From contig NZ_LATD01000054.1 of assembly GCF_000981895.1 (NCBI RefSeq), positions 1 through 64,000 on the forward strand: a stretch of 64,000 nucleotides of DNA. The letters run 5' to 3'. Of the stretch, positions 1-8,504 are shown one piece after another (within the stretch, counting starts at the first letter, position 1; each line of letters begins with the position of its first letter). The position numbers and the translations under genes are program-made. This DNA is from Streptomyces odonnellii (GTDB lineage Bacteria; Actinomycetota; Actinomycetes; Streptomycetales; Streptomycetaceae). Below the pieces are notes generated by a model. The model did no database searches. It saw nothing but the letters and a program-made list of their open reading frames with translations, and was not told where the DNA came from.

Positions 1-299
1 GGCACCGCGCCGCTCCAGGGCAGAGGGCGTCGGCGCGAGAGGTGTGGTCCTCTCTCACTGATCAGCCAACCGGAAGAGTGCCCTCACTGTGCAGAGCACC
101 TCTGGGGCTTTTCGCTGATAGTCATCATATGATTACTCGGCCTCGTAGGTGGATCACTTCGGCCTTTTGGTCTCTCCTCTCCCACCCGGCCCACCCGTAA
201 CCGGAGTTGGCGTATCTCGTACGGTTGTCCGTATCGAGCGGTGGGCAGTCAGGGACTGCCGGCACGCGACGAAACCGACGACGGAAACCAACAGTAACG
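1..299. other. upstream region without a supported gene
   Basis: No convincing reading frame is present. The stretch from about 100 to 150 is clearly more AT-rich than its surroundings and probably holds the promoter of the methyltransferase gene that starts at 300, but no clean -35/-10 pair could be assigned. Confidence 0.4.
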
Positions 300-1127
300 A
301 TGCCAGGGGGAGACACGGTGGGGGACAACGGCGCGGTGGACCTGGAGCTGGACCGGGCGCACTCGGCGCGTATGTACGACTATTACCTGGGCGGTACGAC
401 CAACTTCCCCGCCGACCGCGAGGCCGCGGCCCGTGCTATGACGGCCTTCCCCTCGATCCTGGCGACGGCCCGGATCAACCGCCGCTTCATGCACCGTTCC
501 GTACGGTTCCTCGCCAGGAACGGGATGCGCCAGTTCCTCGACATCGGTACGGGCATCCCCACCTCGCCGAATCTCCACGAGGTCGCGCAGGGCGAGGACC
601 CGACCTCCCATGTCGTGTATACGGACAACGATCCGATCGTGCTGGCCCATGCCCGTGCCCTGCTGCACAGCCATCCGGCCGGGCGCACGGCGTATGTGCA
701 CGGTGATGTCCGGGCGCCGGAAGCCCTGTTGGCGACCGAGGAGCTGCGTGCGACGCTGGACTTCACCCAGCCGATCGCGCTGAGTCTGAACGCGCTGCTC
801 CACTTCGTGACCGACGAGTACGACGCCCATGAGATCGTCGAGTTCCTCAAGGAGGAGCTGCCGTCCGGGAGTACGCTCGCGATCGCCCATGTCACGGCCG
901 AGTGGGACCCCGAGGGCATCGCCCGGCTCACCACCGCGTACCGCGCGTCCGGCACACCCGGACAGGCGCGCACCCGCGAGGAGATCACCCGTTTCTTCAG
1001 CGGCTGGGAGCTGCTCGAACCCGGGATCGTCCCCTCGCACGAGTGGCGCCCCGACCCCGAGGACCACGCGGAGACCGTCACCCTCAAGGAAGCGGCCCTC
1101 TACGTCGGCGTGGCACGCAAGCCGTGA
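300..1127 (+). CDS. SAM-dependent methyltransferase, DUF574/SAV2177 family
   Basis: A 275-residue cytoplasmic protein. The N-terminal part has the family's ARMYDYYLGG-like segment (residues about 20-30), followed by a Rossmann-type SAM site with FLDIGTGIPT near residue 80 and an acidic VYTDNDP strand about 25 residues later. These features fit the large actinobacterial family of SAM methyltransferases known as DUF574; the substrate is unknown. The frame is open upstream to 207, but the ATG at 300 is the sensible start because homologues begin close to it. The gene stands alone and ends before a strong hairpin. Function beyond methyl transfer cannot be inferred. Confidence 0.85.
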   Translation: MPGGDTVGDNGAVDLELDRAHSARMYDYYLGGTTNFPADREAAARAMTAFPSILATARINRRFMHRSVRFLARNGMRQFLDIGTGIPTSPNLHEVAQGEDPTSHVVYTDNDPIVLAHARALLHSHPAGRTAYVHGDVRAPEALLATEELRATLDFTQPIALSLNALLHFVTDEYDAHEIVEFLKEELPSGSTLAIAHVTAEWDPEGIARLTTAYRASGTPGQARTREEITRFFSGWELLEPGIVPSHEWRPDPEDHAETVTLKEAALYVGVARKP

Positions 1128-1195
1128 GACCAACGGCACGCAAGCCCTGACGCGGCGGGCGCGGCACCCGTACGGGCCGGACGTGCGGGCGGGAT

Positions 1196-1231
1196 GAGCG
1201 GCCGGTGCTCGGGGCGGAGCACCGGCCGCTC
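1196..1231. terminator. bidirectional hairpin terminator
   Basis: Perfect inverted repeat with 15-bp arms (1196-1210 and 1217-1231) and a 6-base loop. It sits between the 3' ends of the convergent methyltransferase and CNNM genes. Confidence 0.75.
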
Positions 1232-1245
1232 GGTCCGCCGCCCGG

Positions 1246-2277
1246 CTATGCGGCGGTCGGTGAGCCGGCCGCGGGGCCGACCAGTTCGTCGAGGACGTCC
1301 TCCATGGTGACAAAGCCGATAACGGTCTTCTTGTCACCGGTGACGGCCGCGAGATGGGTCCCGGCGGCGCGCATGGCGGTCATGGTGTCGTCCAGCGGGG
1401 TGTCGATCTCAACCCTGATCACCGTGTGCAGCGCGGCACGTGGAAAGGGCCGGGTACGGTCGGCGGCACCGAGCGCGTCCTTGATGTGCAGATAGCCGAG
1501 GATCGTGTTGTCGGGCCCGGTGACGGGCAGCCGGGAGAAGCCCGACGCCGCGGCAGCGCGCTCCAGTTCGCGCGGAGTGATCCGGTGGTCGACGGTGACC
1601 GTCCTGCTCAGCGGCACCATCACCTCGCCCGCCGGACGCGTGCCCAGCTCCAGGGCGTCCCGCAGCCGCTCCCCGTCCGCCGGGTCCAGCAGCCCCGCCG
1701 CACTGGAGTCCTTGACCAGCCGGACGAGTTCGTCGTCGGTGAAGACCGAGCCGATCTCGTCCTTGGGCTCGACCTTCAGCAGCCGCAGGATGGCGTTGGC
1801 GAACGCGTTGATCCCGAAGATCACCGGCCGCAGCGCCCGGGTCAGCGCCACCAGCACAGGACCCAGCGCCAGCGCGGTCGGCGCGGGCGCGGCCAGCGCG
1901 ATGTTCTTCGGCACCATCTCGCCGATCAGCATGTGCAGATACGTCGCCAGGGTCAGCGCGATCACGAACGCGATCGGATGGATCAACGCCTCCGGCACCC
2001 CGGCCGCCTCGAACGGCGGCTCCAGAAGATGCGCGATCGCCGGCTCAGCGACCGCGCCCAGCACCAGCGAGGAGATGGTGATGCCGAGCTGCGCGGTGGC
2101 CATGGCCGCCGACAGATGCTCCAGACCCCACAGGGTGCTCCTGGCACGGCGGCTGCCCCTGGCCGCCAGGGGCTCGATCTGGCTGCGCCGTACGGAGATG
2201 AGCGCGAACTCGGCGCCGACGAAGAACGCGTTGGTGAACAGGGTGAGCACGCCGATCGCGAGCTGGAGGACGGTCAT
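1246..2277 (-). CDS. CNNM/HlyC-CorC family membrane protein (short, without CorC tail)
   Basis: A 343-residue membrane protein with an N-terminal DUF21 transmembrane domain (residues 1 to about 185) followed by a CBS-domain pair (about 200-330). Unlike its upstream neighbour it stops right after the CBS pair and has no C-terminal CorC_HlyC domain. Members of this family are linked to magnesium and cobalt transport or efflux. Its ATG overlaps the stop of the upstream paralogue by 4 bp, so the two are translated from one message and may form a heteromer. The label hemolysin often attached to the family is historical and not supported here. Confidence 0.88.
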   Translation of the reverse strand: MTVLQLAIGVLTLFTNAFFVGAEFALISVRRSQIEPLAARGSRRARSTLWGLEHLSAAMATAQLGITISSLVLGAVAEPAIAHLLEPPFEAAGVPEALIHPIAFVIALTLATYLHMLIGEMVPKNIALAAPAPTALALGPVLVALTRALRPVIFGINAFANAILRLLKVEPKDEIGSVFTDDELVRLVKDSSAAGLLDPADGERLRDALELGTRPAGEVMVPLSRTVTVDHRITPRELERAAAASGFSRLPVTGPDNTILGYLHIKDALGAADRTRPFPRAALHTVIRVEIDTPLDDTMTAMRAAGTHLAAVTGDKKTVIGFVTMEDVLDELVGPAAGSPTAA

Positions 2278-3608
2278 CGGGCGTCTCCCGTCAGCTCGGC
2301 GGCCGGGGCGGGCGCGGTGATCAGCACCCGGTCGGCGCGCCGGTGCTCGACGCGCAGTACGGCGAACCGCCAGCCGCCGACCTCCACCGTGTCCGAGACC
2401 ACCGGCAGCCGTTCCAGCCGGGTGGCCAGCAGGCCCGCGAGTGTCTCGTAGGGGCCCTCGGGCGCGCTGAGACCTATCTCTTCGAGCTGGTCGAGCCGTA
2501 CACCGCCGTCCGCCTCCCAGATCCGGCGTCCGTCCGGGGACGGCTTGCCGGGCACCAGGTCGGGGGTCTCGTCCGGGTCGTGCTCGTCCCGTACCTCGCC
2601 GACGACCTCCTCGACGATGTCCTCCACCGTCGCGACCCCGGCGGTGCCGCCGTACTCGTCGATGACCACGGCCATCGTCCTCGCCTTCCGCAGCCGTCGC
2701 AGCAGCCGGTCGACGGGGAGCGAGTCGGGTACGAGCAGCGGATCGGTCGCCAGCTCGGTGACCGGCGTGCGGTCGCGCCGGTCCTCGTCCAGCGCGAGTA
2801 CGTCCCGGATATGGACCGTACCGATGACCTCGTCCAGGCTGTCGCGGTAGACGGGGAAGCGGGACAGCCCGGTGGCGAGGGTCAGCCGGGCCGCGTCACT
2901 CGCGGTGGCATGGGCCTCCAGGGCCCGGACATCGACCCGGGGCGTCATCACGTTCTCCGCGGTCAGCTCCGCGAGATGCAGCGTCCTGACGAACAGCTCG
3001 GCGGAGTCCGGCGCTATGGCGCCCTCCCGCGCGGAGTGCCGCGCCAGCGCGACCAGTTCCTCGGGGGTACGGGCGGAGGCCAGCTCTTCCGCGGGCTCCA
3101 GCCCGAATCGCCGTACAAGCCGGTTCGCGGTGTTGTTGAGATGCCGGATCAGCGGGGCGAAGGCCGCGGTGAAGCAGCGCTGCGGTCCCGCGACCACCTT
3201 GGCGACCGCCAGCGGACTGGAGATCGCCCAGTTCTTGGGCACCAGTTCGCCGACCACCATCAGCACCACCGTGGACAGGGCGACCCCGAGCAGGGTGGCG
3301 ACGGTGGAGACTCCGCCCGACGGCAGGCCCAGGGCCTCCAGCGGACCGCTCAGCAGCACGGCCAGCGACGGTTCCGCGAGCATGCCGATGACCAGGGAGG
3401 TCACCGTGATGCCGAGCTGGGCCCCGGAGAGCTGGAACGTCAGCCGCCTGGCCGCCGCCAGCGCGCCCGCGGCGCCCCGCTCACCCGCCGCCGCGGCACG
3501 CTCCAGCTCACCCCGCTCCACGGTGGTCAGGGAGAACTCGGCCGCGACGAACACCGCGCAGGCGAAGGTCAGCGCGAGGGCGAGAAGCAGTAGAAGCACT
3601 TCGGTCAC
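2274..3608 (-). CDS. CNNM/HlyC-CorC family membrane protein (full length)
   Basis: A 444-residue protein with three parts: DUF21 transmembrane domain (1 to about 195), a CBS pair (about 210-340, with the VIDEYGGTAGVATVEDIVEE segment typical of the second CBS repeat) and a C-terminal CorC_HlyC domain (about 355-435). It is the first gene of a two-gene operon with the shorter paralogue, overlapping it by 4 bp. The CBS domains suggest control by adenine nucleotides or Mg-ATP. Family role: divalent cation (Mg/Co) homeostasis; the exact ion is not shown by sequence. Confidence 0.88.
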   Translation of the reverse strand: MTEVLLLLLALALTFACAVFVAAEFSLTTVERGELERAAAAGERGAAGALAAARRLTFQLSGAQLGITVTSLVIGMLAEPSLAVLLSGPLEALGLPSGGVSTVATLLGVALSTVVLMVVGELVPKNWAISSPLAVAKVVAGPQRCFTAAFAPLIRHLNNTANRLVRRFGLEPAEELASARTPEELVALARHSAREGAIAPDSAELFVRTLHLAELTAENVMTPRVDVRALEAHATASDAARLTLATGLSRFPVYRDSLDEVIGTVHIRDVLALDEDRRDRTPVTELATDPLLVPDSLPVDRLLRRLRKARTMAVVIDEYGGTAGVATVEDIVEEVVGEVRDEHDPDETPDLVPGKPSPDGRRIWEADGGVRLDQLEEIGLSAPEGPYETLAGLLATRLERLPVVSDTVEVGGWRFAVLRVEHRRADRVLITAPAPAAELTGDAR

Positions 3609-3714
3609 CGTGCCACCTCCGCCCCGGGTCTCGGTGGGACGTCGACGGCACGGCTCGTACTGGGAGGCTCACCCATTGCGGGACCGCGGCTCCTTCTGTG
3701 ATCAGGTGGTCGGG

Positions 3715-3732
3715 ATATCGAAATGTCGAGAT
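3715..3732. promoter_or_regulatory. imperfect palindrome upstream of the CNNM operon
   Basis: ATATCGA-AATG-TCGAGAT, an imperfect 7-4-7 inverted repeat about 110 bp upstream of the CNNM start, in a locally AT-richer stretch. It may be a repressor site, but no matching regulator gene is next to it. Confidence 0.3.
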
Positions 3733-3890
3733 ACTGCGAGGTCAAGCGGTCAGGACATGGCAGGTCGCCACGAGGCGGTGCGAACACCGCTCCCGCTATC
3801 GTAAAGGAATCGCAAAGCTGCGCAACGTGATGTCCAGCACCCGCCACTCGCCACCCGGCGGCCCGGCCCGTATCCGTACGGATCCCCGGA

Positions 3891-5297
3891 TCATCGGGGG
3901 GCCTTGAATTCCGTGCCCACGGTCAGCGTGACCAGCCCGGGGACGGCTCCCGCGTCCTCGCGCGTGACACTGCCCGGCAGCCGCGAGGCCAGTACCTCGG
4001 CCTCCGTCGCCAGCCCCGGCGGATGGACGACCGTGGTCCCGCGGGTGCGCTCCGGCGCGTTGCCGGTCCCGGTGACCGTGAATCCCGCCGTGCCGAGAGC
4101 GTCCGCGACCTCCGCGGCCCGCCCCCGGGTGCCGGTGCCGTTGAGGACCTGGACCCGCACGGTATGGGCGTAGACCGGATTCCGGGAGCCGGCCGTCAGC
4201 CGCTCCCGGTTCACCTCCCTGTCCTTCGCGAGGTCGGTGAACAGCTCGGCGGCCTGCGGATACTGCCAGACGACATTGGCCCGGTCCGTCGGCACATCCG
4301 CCTCGCGCACATAGTTCGGCACGGTCAGAAAGGTCAGCCGGTCGCGGGGCACGTCCTTGATCTCCGAGGCGAGGGCGGAGAGCGGCGCGAGCCCCGCCAG
4401 CTCCTTGTCCGTGGTCAGCGACCGGGTGGCGGAGTCCAGGAATCCGTACAGCGCGCCCGGGCTGGTGAGCTTCGACCGGGCCTTGTCGGCCAGCGCCTCC
4501 ATGAACTCCTGCTGCCGTCCGATACGCCCGAGGTCGGAGCTGTCCCCGATGCTGTAGCGCGTCCGTACGTATCCCAGGGCCTTCTCGTCCCTGACGGTCT
4601 GGCAGCCGGCGGCCAGGTTCAGATGGGCCTTGGTGTCATGGATCGGCGCCTCCGGGCAGACCTCTATCCCGTCCAGCGCGTTGACCATGCCCTTGAAGCC
4701 CTGGAAGTCGACCGACATGAAGTGGTCGATGCGCAGCCCGGTGTTCTGTTCCACGGTCTTGACGGTGCAGGCGGCCGCGCCCGCGATCTCCCCGCTCGTA
4801 CCGCCTATGGCGAAGGCTTCGTTGATCTTGAAGTGGTGCGGTGCGGACCGGCTGCCGTCGCCCCGGTCGCAGGCCGGGATGGCCACCCAGGAGTCCCGGG
4901 GGAGTGAGACCACGGCGGCCCATTTCCGGCTGGCGGCCACATGCAGCACCATCAGCGTGTCCGACTGCATGGTGGTGAGGTTCCGGCCGTACGCGGCGTT
5001 CGCGCCCGCCCGTGAGTCGGAGCCCACGACCAGGATGTTCTTTGAGCCCGGACTCGATGTGACCGGGCGCCCGCTGCCGACCTTGCTGTCGAAGTCGGCG
5101 GAGTGGATGTTGCCGTCGAGATTCCGGTAGATCCAGGTCGCTCCGCCCGCCGCCGCGATCAGCCCGAGGGCCAGGGTCCCGCAGGACCAGACGGCTATCC
5201 GGCCCCTCCTGGTGAGCCTGGTACGGCCCGGGCGGCTCCCGGCGTCCCGGCCGTCGCCGGCCGAGGGGCCGTGCCGTCCACTGGATTCCGTTCCCAC
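3891..5297 (-). CDS. LCP (LytR-CpsA-Psr) family cell-wall glycopolymer ligase
   Basis: A 468-residue membrane-anchored protein: cytoplasmic basic N-terminus, one transmembrane segment (about residues 28-52), an extracellular LCP domain containing the NILVVGSDSRAG and SLPRDSWVAIP motifs and the RTRYSIGDSSDLGRIGRQQEF motif, and a C-terminal LytR_C domain (about 370-465). LCP enzymes move glycopolymers from undecaprenyl-pyrophosphate carriers onto peptidoglycan outside the membrane. The frame is open to 5336, but GTG at 5297 has GGAGG six bases upstream and is preferred. It is divergent from a TerB-like gene, with two BlaI-type palindromes in the shared region. Confidence 0.88.
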   Translation of the reverse strand: MGTESSGRHGPSAGDGRDAGSRPGRTRLTRRGRIAVWSCGTLALGLIAAAGGATWIYRNLDGNIHSADFDSKVGSGRPVTSSPGSKNILVVGSDSRAGANAAYGRNLTTMQSDTLMVLHVAASRKWAAVVSLPRDSWVAIPACDRGDGSRSAPHHFKINEAFAIGGTSGEIAGAAACTVKTVEQNTGLRIDHFMSVDFQGFKGMVNALDGIEVCPEAPIHDTKAHLNLAAGCQTVRDEKALGYVRTRYSIGDSSDLGRIGRQQEFMEALADKARSKLTSPGALYGFLDSATRSLTTDKELAGLAPLSALASEIKDVPRDRLTFLTVPNYVREADVPTDRANVVWQYPQAAELFTDLAKDREVNRERLTAGSRNPVYAHTVRVQVLNGTGTRGRAAEVADALGTAGFTVTGTGNAPERTRGTTVVHPPGLATEAEVLASRLPGSVTREDAGAVPGLVTLTVGTEFKAPR

Positions 5298-5390
5298 ACC
5301 GTTCCTCCGTCCCCCGTTCCGGCCCGCCGTCGCCACTGCCCATGCGCCGTCCGCCGGTCATCGCCGTGCGCGATGCGTAGACTCTACTTT

Positions 5391-5408
5391 CTCTACAAGC
5401 GTGTAGAG
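5391..5408. promoter_or_regulatory. BlaI/MecI-type operator, site 1 (LCP-TerB intergenic)
   Basis: Perfect 7-4-7 palindrome CTCTACA-AGCG-TGTAGAG. It matches the TACA-N4-TGTA core repeated at the two BlaI genes in this window. It lies 94 bp upstream of the LCP start and about 100 bp upstream of the TerB start. Confidence 0.7.
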
Positions 5409-5424
5409 GTGGCTGGGGCCGGTT

Positions 5425-5440
5425 TCTACAGTGCTGTAGA
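5425..5440. promoter_or_regulatory. BlaI/MecI-type operator, site 2 (LCP-TerB intergenic)
   Basis: Perfect 6-4-6 palindrome TCTACA-GTGC-TGTAGA, centred 33 bp from site 1, close to three helical turns. The inner core and spacer are identical to the operator in front of the BlaI gene at 15529. Confidence 0.72.
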
Positions 5441-5507
5441 TTTGCGCTACGGACCGGCCCGTAGCGACCGGCCACCGCAAGCGACCAACACTCCCAGGAG
5501 ACTTCCC

Positions 5508-5963
5508 GTGGCCCTGTGGGACCGCATCAAGGATTCCGCCTCGTCGATGCAGGCACAGCTCAACGCCAAGAAGAACGACCTCAAGAGCGGCGCCTTCCGC
5601 GACGCGAGCATGGCCATGTGCGCCCTGGTCGCCGCCGCCGACGGCTCGATCGACGCGTCCGAGCGGCAGCGCGTCGCCTCGCTGATCATGACCAACGAGG
5701 TGCTCCAGAACTTCCCCGCCGACGACCTCAGGGCGCGGTTCGAGGACTACTGCCAGAAGCTGACGCTCGACTTCGAATTCGGCAAGGTCGGTGTCCTCCA
5801 GACCATCGCCAAGGTCGCCAAGAAGCCCACCGAGGCGCGCGCGGTCATCCAGATCGGCATCGTCATCGGCGGCGCCGACGGCGACTTCGACGAGACCGAG
5901 CGGGCCGTCGTCCGGGAGGCGTGCTTCGCCGTCGGTATCGCGCCGGAGGAGTTCGACCTCTGA
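5508..5963 (+). CDS. TerB-like (tellurite resistance family) protein
   Basis: A 151-residue soluble helical protein with the TerB fold: two repeats of an acidic AADGSID-type and GGADGDFD-type metal-binding loop (near residues 43 and 124). It begins MALWDRIKDSASSMQAQL and ends EEFDL. GTG at 5508 has AGGAG eight bases upstream; the longer open frame to 5103 runs into the divergent LCP gene and is rejected. TerB proteins bind divalent metal and associate with stress complexes at the membrane; a tellurite role is not implied by this gene alone. A close paralogue of the same length lies at 19319-19774. Two BlaI-type operators lie upstream. Confidence 0.88.
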   Translation: MALWDRIKDSASSMQAQLNAKKNDLKSGAFRDASMAMCALVAAADGSIDASERQRVASLIMTNEVLQNFPADDLRARFEDYCQKLTLDFEFGKVGVLQTIAKVAKKPTEARAVIQIGIVIGGADGDFDETERAVVREACFAVGIAPEEFDL

Positions 5964-6012
5964 GCGTGAGGCGCTTCGGCGTACGGCCTTGATCCGGGGC
6001 GTACGTTCATGA

Positions 6013-6050
6013 GCCGGGGGCGTGCCGGCCCCACACGGCACGCCCCCGGC
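6013..6050. terminator. bidirectional hairpin terminator
   Basis: Perfect inverted repeat with 15-bp arms (6013-6027 and 6036-6050) between the 3' ends of the convergent TerB and YihY genes. Confidence 0.75.
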
Positions 6051-6095
6051 GCACCTCAGAGGTGTCGCCGTCAGATCTCCTCGGAGGCGTTGGCA

Positions 6096-6950
6096 TCAGA
6101 TCTCCTCGGCCTCGATATCCCGCTGGAGCCGCAGATGCGTGCGGTGCTCGTGGTACAGCCGCCCCACCAGCGCACTCCCGTACACCACGAAACCGACCCC
6201 GACGAGCCAGGACTGGAGCACCAGCACCGTCCCGAAGGGGCCGTAGGTGACGGCGTTCGCGGCGATCAGCGGCGAGAACACCAGCCGTGAGAACACCCGC
6301 AGACCGAGCAGCCCCAGGGCGGTCGCGATCGCGCCGGGAACCAGCGCGCGCCACAGGACGCGGCCGGCCAGCAGGAAGCGCTGGGACCACCAGAAGAAGA
6401 GGAACGTGCCGACCAGATCGCCCGCGGTCGACAGCACCACCTCGAACCTGGACTCCGAGGTCACCCCCGTATTGACGAAGAGCAGCAGGAAGAAGACCAG
6501 CACCGCGAGCCAGACGACATGGCGCCACATCGTGTGCCAGCGGGCCGTCGGCAGCTCCCAGACCTTCTCGTAACCGATCTGCACCGCCGAGCCGAAGGTG
6601 AGACCGAACGCGGCGAGCGCCGCGAGACCGAACGCCGTCGTGCGCTGAAGCGCCGTCCCCGGTCTGCCGAACAGCTCCTGGATCTCCCGCTGCGCCGTCG
6701 GCGACACCCCCAGTCCCTGCCCCAGCCAGCGGGCGAACCCCTCGCCGCTCGCCGGGTCGGCCGCCGCGACCAGGACCAGCAGGGGCACCAGCGTCAGAAA
6801 GCCGAGCGCGGCGAAGCTCATGGCCCGGTGCATCAGCTCCATCCCCCGGCCCCGGTTCCAGGCGAGCGCGGCGGGCGAGGTCAGCAACCTGCCGTACGCG
6901 CGCTGGAACCGGTGGCGGAGCGCGGCCGCACCGAGACGCTTTCTGGTCAT
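6096..6950 (-). CDS. YihY/virulence factor BrkB family membrane protein
   Basis: A 284-residue polytopic membrane protein with the YihY_UPF0761 layout: a short basic N-terminus, then about six hydrophobic segments, with the AWNRGRGMELMHRAM stretch before the first one and a conserved YGPFGTVLVL segment near the C-terminus. Members were once called ribonuclease BN or BrkB; their molecular role is not established. The frame is open to 7037, but ATG at 6950 gives the usual family start. It forms the end of a leftward block and is probably transcribed alone or with the PIG-L gene upstream. Confidence 0.82.
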   Translation of the reverse strand: MTRKRLGAAALRHRFQRAYGRLLTSPAALAWNRGRGMELMHRAMSFAALGFLTLVPLLVLVAAADPASGEGFARWLGQGLGVSPTAQREIQELFGRPGTALQRTTAFGLAALAAFGLTFGSAVQIGYEKVWELPTARWHTMWRHVVWLAVLVFFLLLFVNTGVTSESRFEVVLSTAGDLVGTFLFFWWSQRFLLAGRVLWRALVPGAIATALGLLGLRVFSRLVFSPLIAANAVTYGPFGTVLVLQSWLVGVGFVVYGSALVGRLYHEHRTHLRLQRDIEAEEI

Positions 6951-7046
6951 GTGTCGTCTACTACCCCGGAGGGCGGGACGGCCCGGGCACGGCCCCCGGA
7001 TGGGTGCCCGGCCCGGACCTCTCGGCGTGCGGCTCACGAGACCCGG

Positions 7047-7829
7047 TCAGACGGGCTCCTCCAGCGCCCAGACCCGCTCGGCGCGCAGCGGGCCGCCGCG
7101 GGCCAGCACACTGCCGTGGTCGACGGCGAGCGGCGCGAGCTGCGAGGCGTAGCACTGCACCGCCGCACGCTTGGCCGCCCACTGCTCGTCGGACAGTTTC
7201 AGCTCGTGCGCCACCCGGAGCCCGAACCGGCTGTCGAGATCCCGGTAGGCCGGTCCGTAGTCCTCGTCCTTGGCGAGCCCCGCCTCCGTCTCCGGGGTGC
7301 CCCACTCCGGAAGGTGTCCGGTGTACGGCAGATCCGCGTAGACCAGGGGCAGCGGCCTGCCCAGCACCCCGATCACATGCAGGGCCCGGTCGCGGACCTT
7401 CGCGTGATCGGGCTGATTGGTGCCCAGCGGAATCAGCAGCCGGGTCCGTGGACCGAGCCCCGAGAGATACGTGTCGATCTCGTCGAGCACACCCCCGTCC
7501 CCGTACGGCCCGTCCGGATGCCCGAGTGCCACCGGCGCGGCGCCGAGCAGCGCGCAGGCCCGCGCGTCCTCCGCCAGCCGCGCGAGATGCGCCTCTCCGG
7601 CCGAGGAGAAACCACACGTGCTGTCCCACCAGGAGACCTCATGGCCGGCGGAGGGCGCCCCGCCGTAGACGGTGACGACGGTGACCGGGGAGTCCAGCGC
7701 CGGGATCAGCCCCGCGAGCGAGAGCACGGCGTCGTCGAAGTGCGGCGAGAGGATCACCGTGGCGGGCGGATCCGCGGCGAGCGTGGGTGTAGGCGGTGTG
7801 GTCATCGGAGAAGCGCTCCTGTCGGTCAT
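7047..7829 (-). CDS. PIG-L family deacetylase
   Basis: A 260-residue protein of the PIG-L/LmbE zinc deacetylase family. The metal site is seen in SPHFDDAVLS (the AHPDDE-like motif) near residue 33, and the second motif appears as NQPDHAKVRD. These enzymes remove N-acetyl groups from amino sugars or sugar conjugates. ATG at 7829 overlaps the stop of the upstream DUF1796 gene as ATGA, implying coupling; an alternative ATG at 7805 has a better AGGAG site and removes only eight residues. It is the last gene of a three-gene unit with DUF1796 and a NodS-like methyltransferase. Confidence 0.85.
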   Translation of the reverse strand: MTDRSASPMTTPPTPTLAADPPATVILSPHFDDAVLSLAGLIPALDSPVTVVTVYGGAPSAGHEVSWWDSTCGFSSAGEAHLARLAEDARACALLGAAPVALGHPDGPYGDGGVLDEIDTYLSGLGPRTRLLIPLGTNQPDHAKVRDRALHVIGVLGRPLPLVYADLPYTGHLPEWGTPETEAGLAKDEDYGPAYRDLDSRFGLRVAHELKLSDEQWAAKRAAVQCYASQLAPLAVDHGSVLARGGPLRAERVWALEEPV

Positions 7830-8485
7830 GGTGCGGTGCTGGTCCTGAGCTGCCGGGCAGCGGCGAACCGCACCTCGCGGAACGCCGCGTCCCACTCGGC
7901 GTCGTCGCCCTGCCAGCGCCCGGGGGCGGCGGCCACGGTGCCCCATGTGATCCCGGGGCCGAGGGCGTCGGCGGCGGTGGCCGTGTCGCCGGGCGGGGTA
8001 CGGCGCAGCCACAGCAGATCGAAACGGTGGCCCGGGTGCGCCGTCGCGATGACCAGCCGCAGCCGGCGCAGATCGGCCGCGGCGAGTTCGTCGAAGGCGT
8101 CGTGATGGACGTACAGCACCCGCGCGGACGATCCCGCGAGCGCCCGCCAGCGGTCCGCGAGCGCCGTGAACTTGGCGCGGACGGAGCCAAGTTGGCTCTC
8201 GATGTCCGGCCGGCTGAGAGTGCTGCCGGAGGATGGGCGGAAGTCGTGGAAGAAGCGGATGTCGGAGCCGCGGTCCAGCGCGCAGAGGCCGTCGCTGAAG
8301 GGCTCGACCATCCCGGGCCGCAGGACGTTCGCGAAGTCGTCCGCGATGGTCTCCACGACCGACTCGAAGTCCAGATCGAGCCAGTCGAAGAAGTGAGCGC
8401 GGTCGTCGCCGGTGATCCTGCGGATCTGATGGGTGGACTCGCAGTGGTAGCCGAGCCCGACGCAGCGGTCGTAGATCTCTGGCAT
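7826..8485 (-). CDS. DUF1796 family putative cysteine peptidase
   Basis: A 219-residue soluble protein starting MPEIYDRCVGLGYHCESTHQ. The N-terminal GxxCE-like segment, the HFFDWL motif soon after it and the later YVHHDAFDEL segment fit DUF1796, a family predicted to have a papain-like cysteine peptidase or transglutaminase fold (likely Cys near residue 15, His near residue 155). No substrate is known. It lies between a NodS-like methyltransferase (20 bp gap) and a PIG-L deacetylase (4-bp overlap), so it probably acts in the same glycoconjugate or capsule-like pathway rather than as a general protease. Confidence 0.72.
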   Translation of the reverse strand: MPEIYDRCVGLGYHCESTHQIRRITGDDRAHFFDWLDLDFESVVETIADDFANVLRPGMVEPFSDGLCALDRGSDIRFFHDFRPSSGSTLSRPDIESQLGSVRAKFTALADRWRALAGSSARVLYVHHDAFDELAAADLRRLRLVIATAHPGHRFDLLWLRRTPPGDTATAADALGPGITWGTVAAAPGRWQGDDAEWDAAFREVRFAAARQLRTSTAP

Positions 8486-8504
8486 GAGGCTCTCCCGGGG
8501 GCGG

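Noticed and set aside
3605-3847. Short leftward frame upstream of the CNNM operon.
   Set aside because: No domain or convincing ribosome site, and it covers the probable promoter region.
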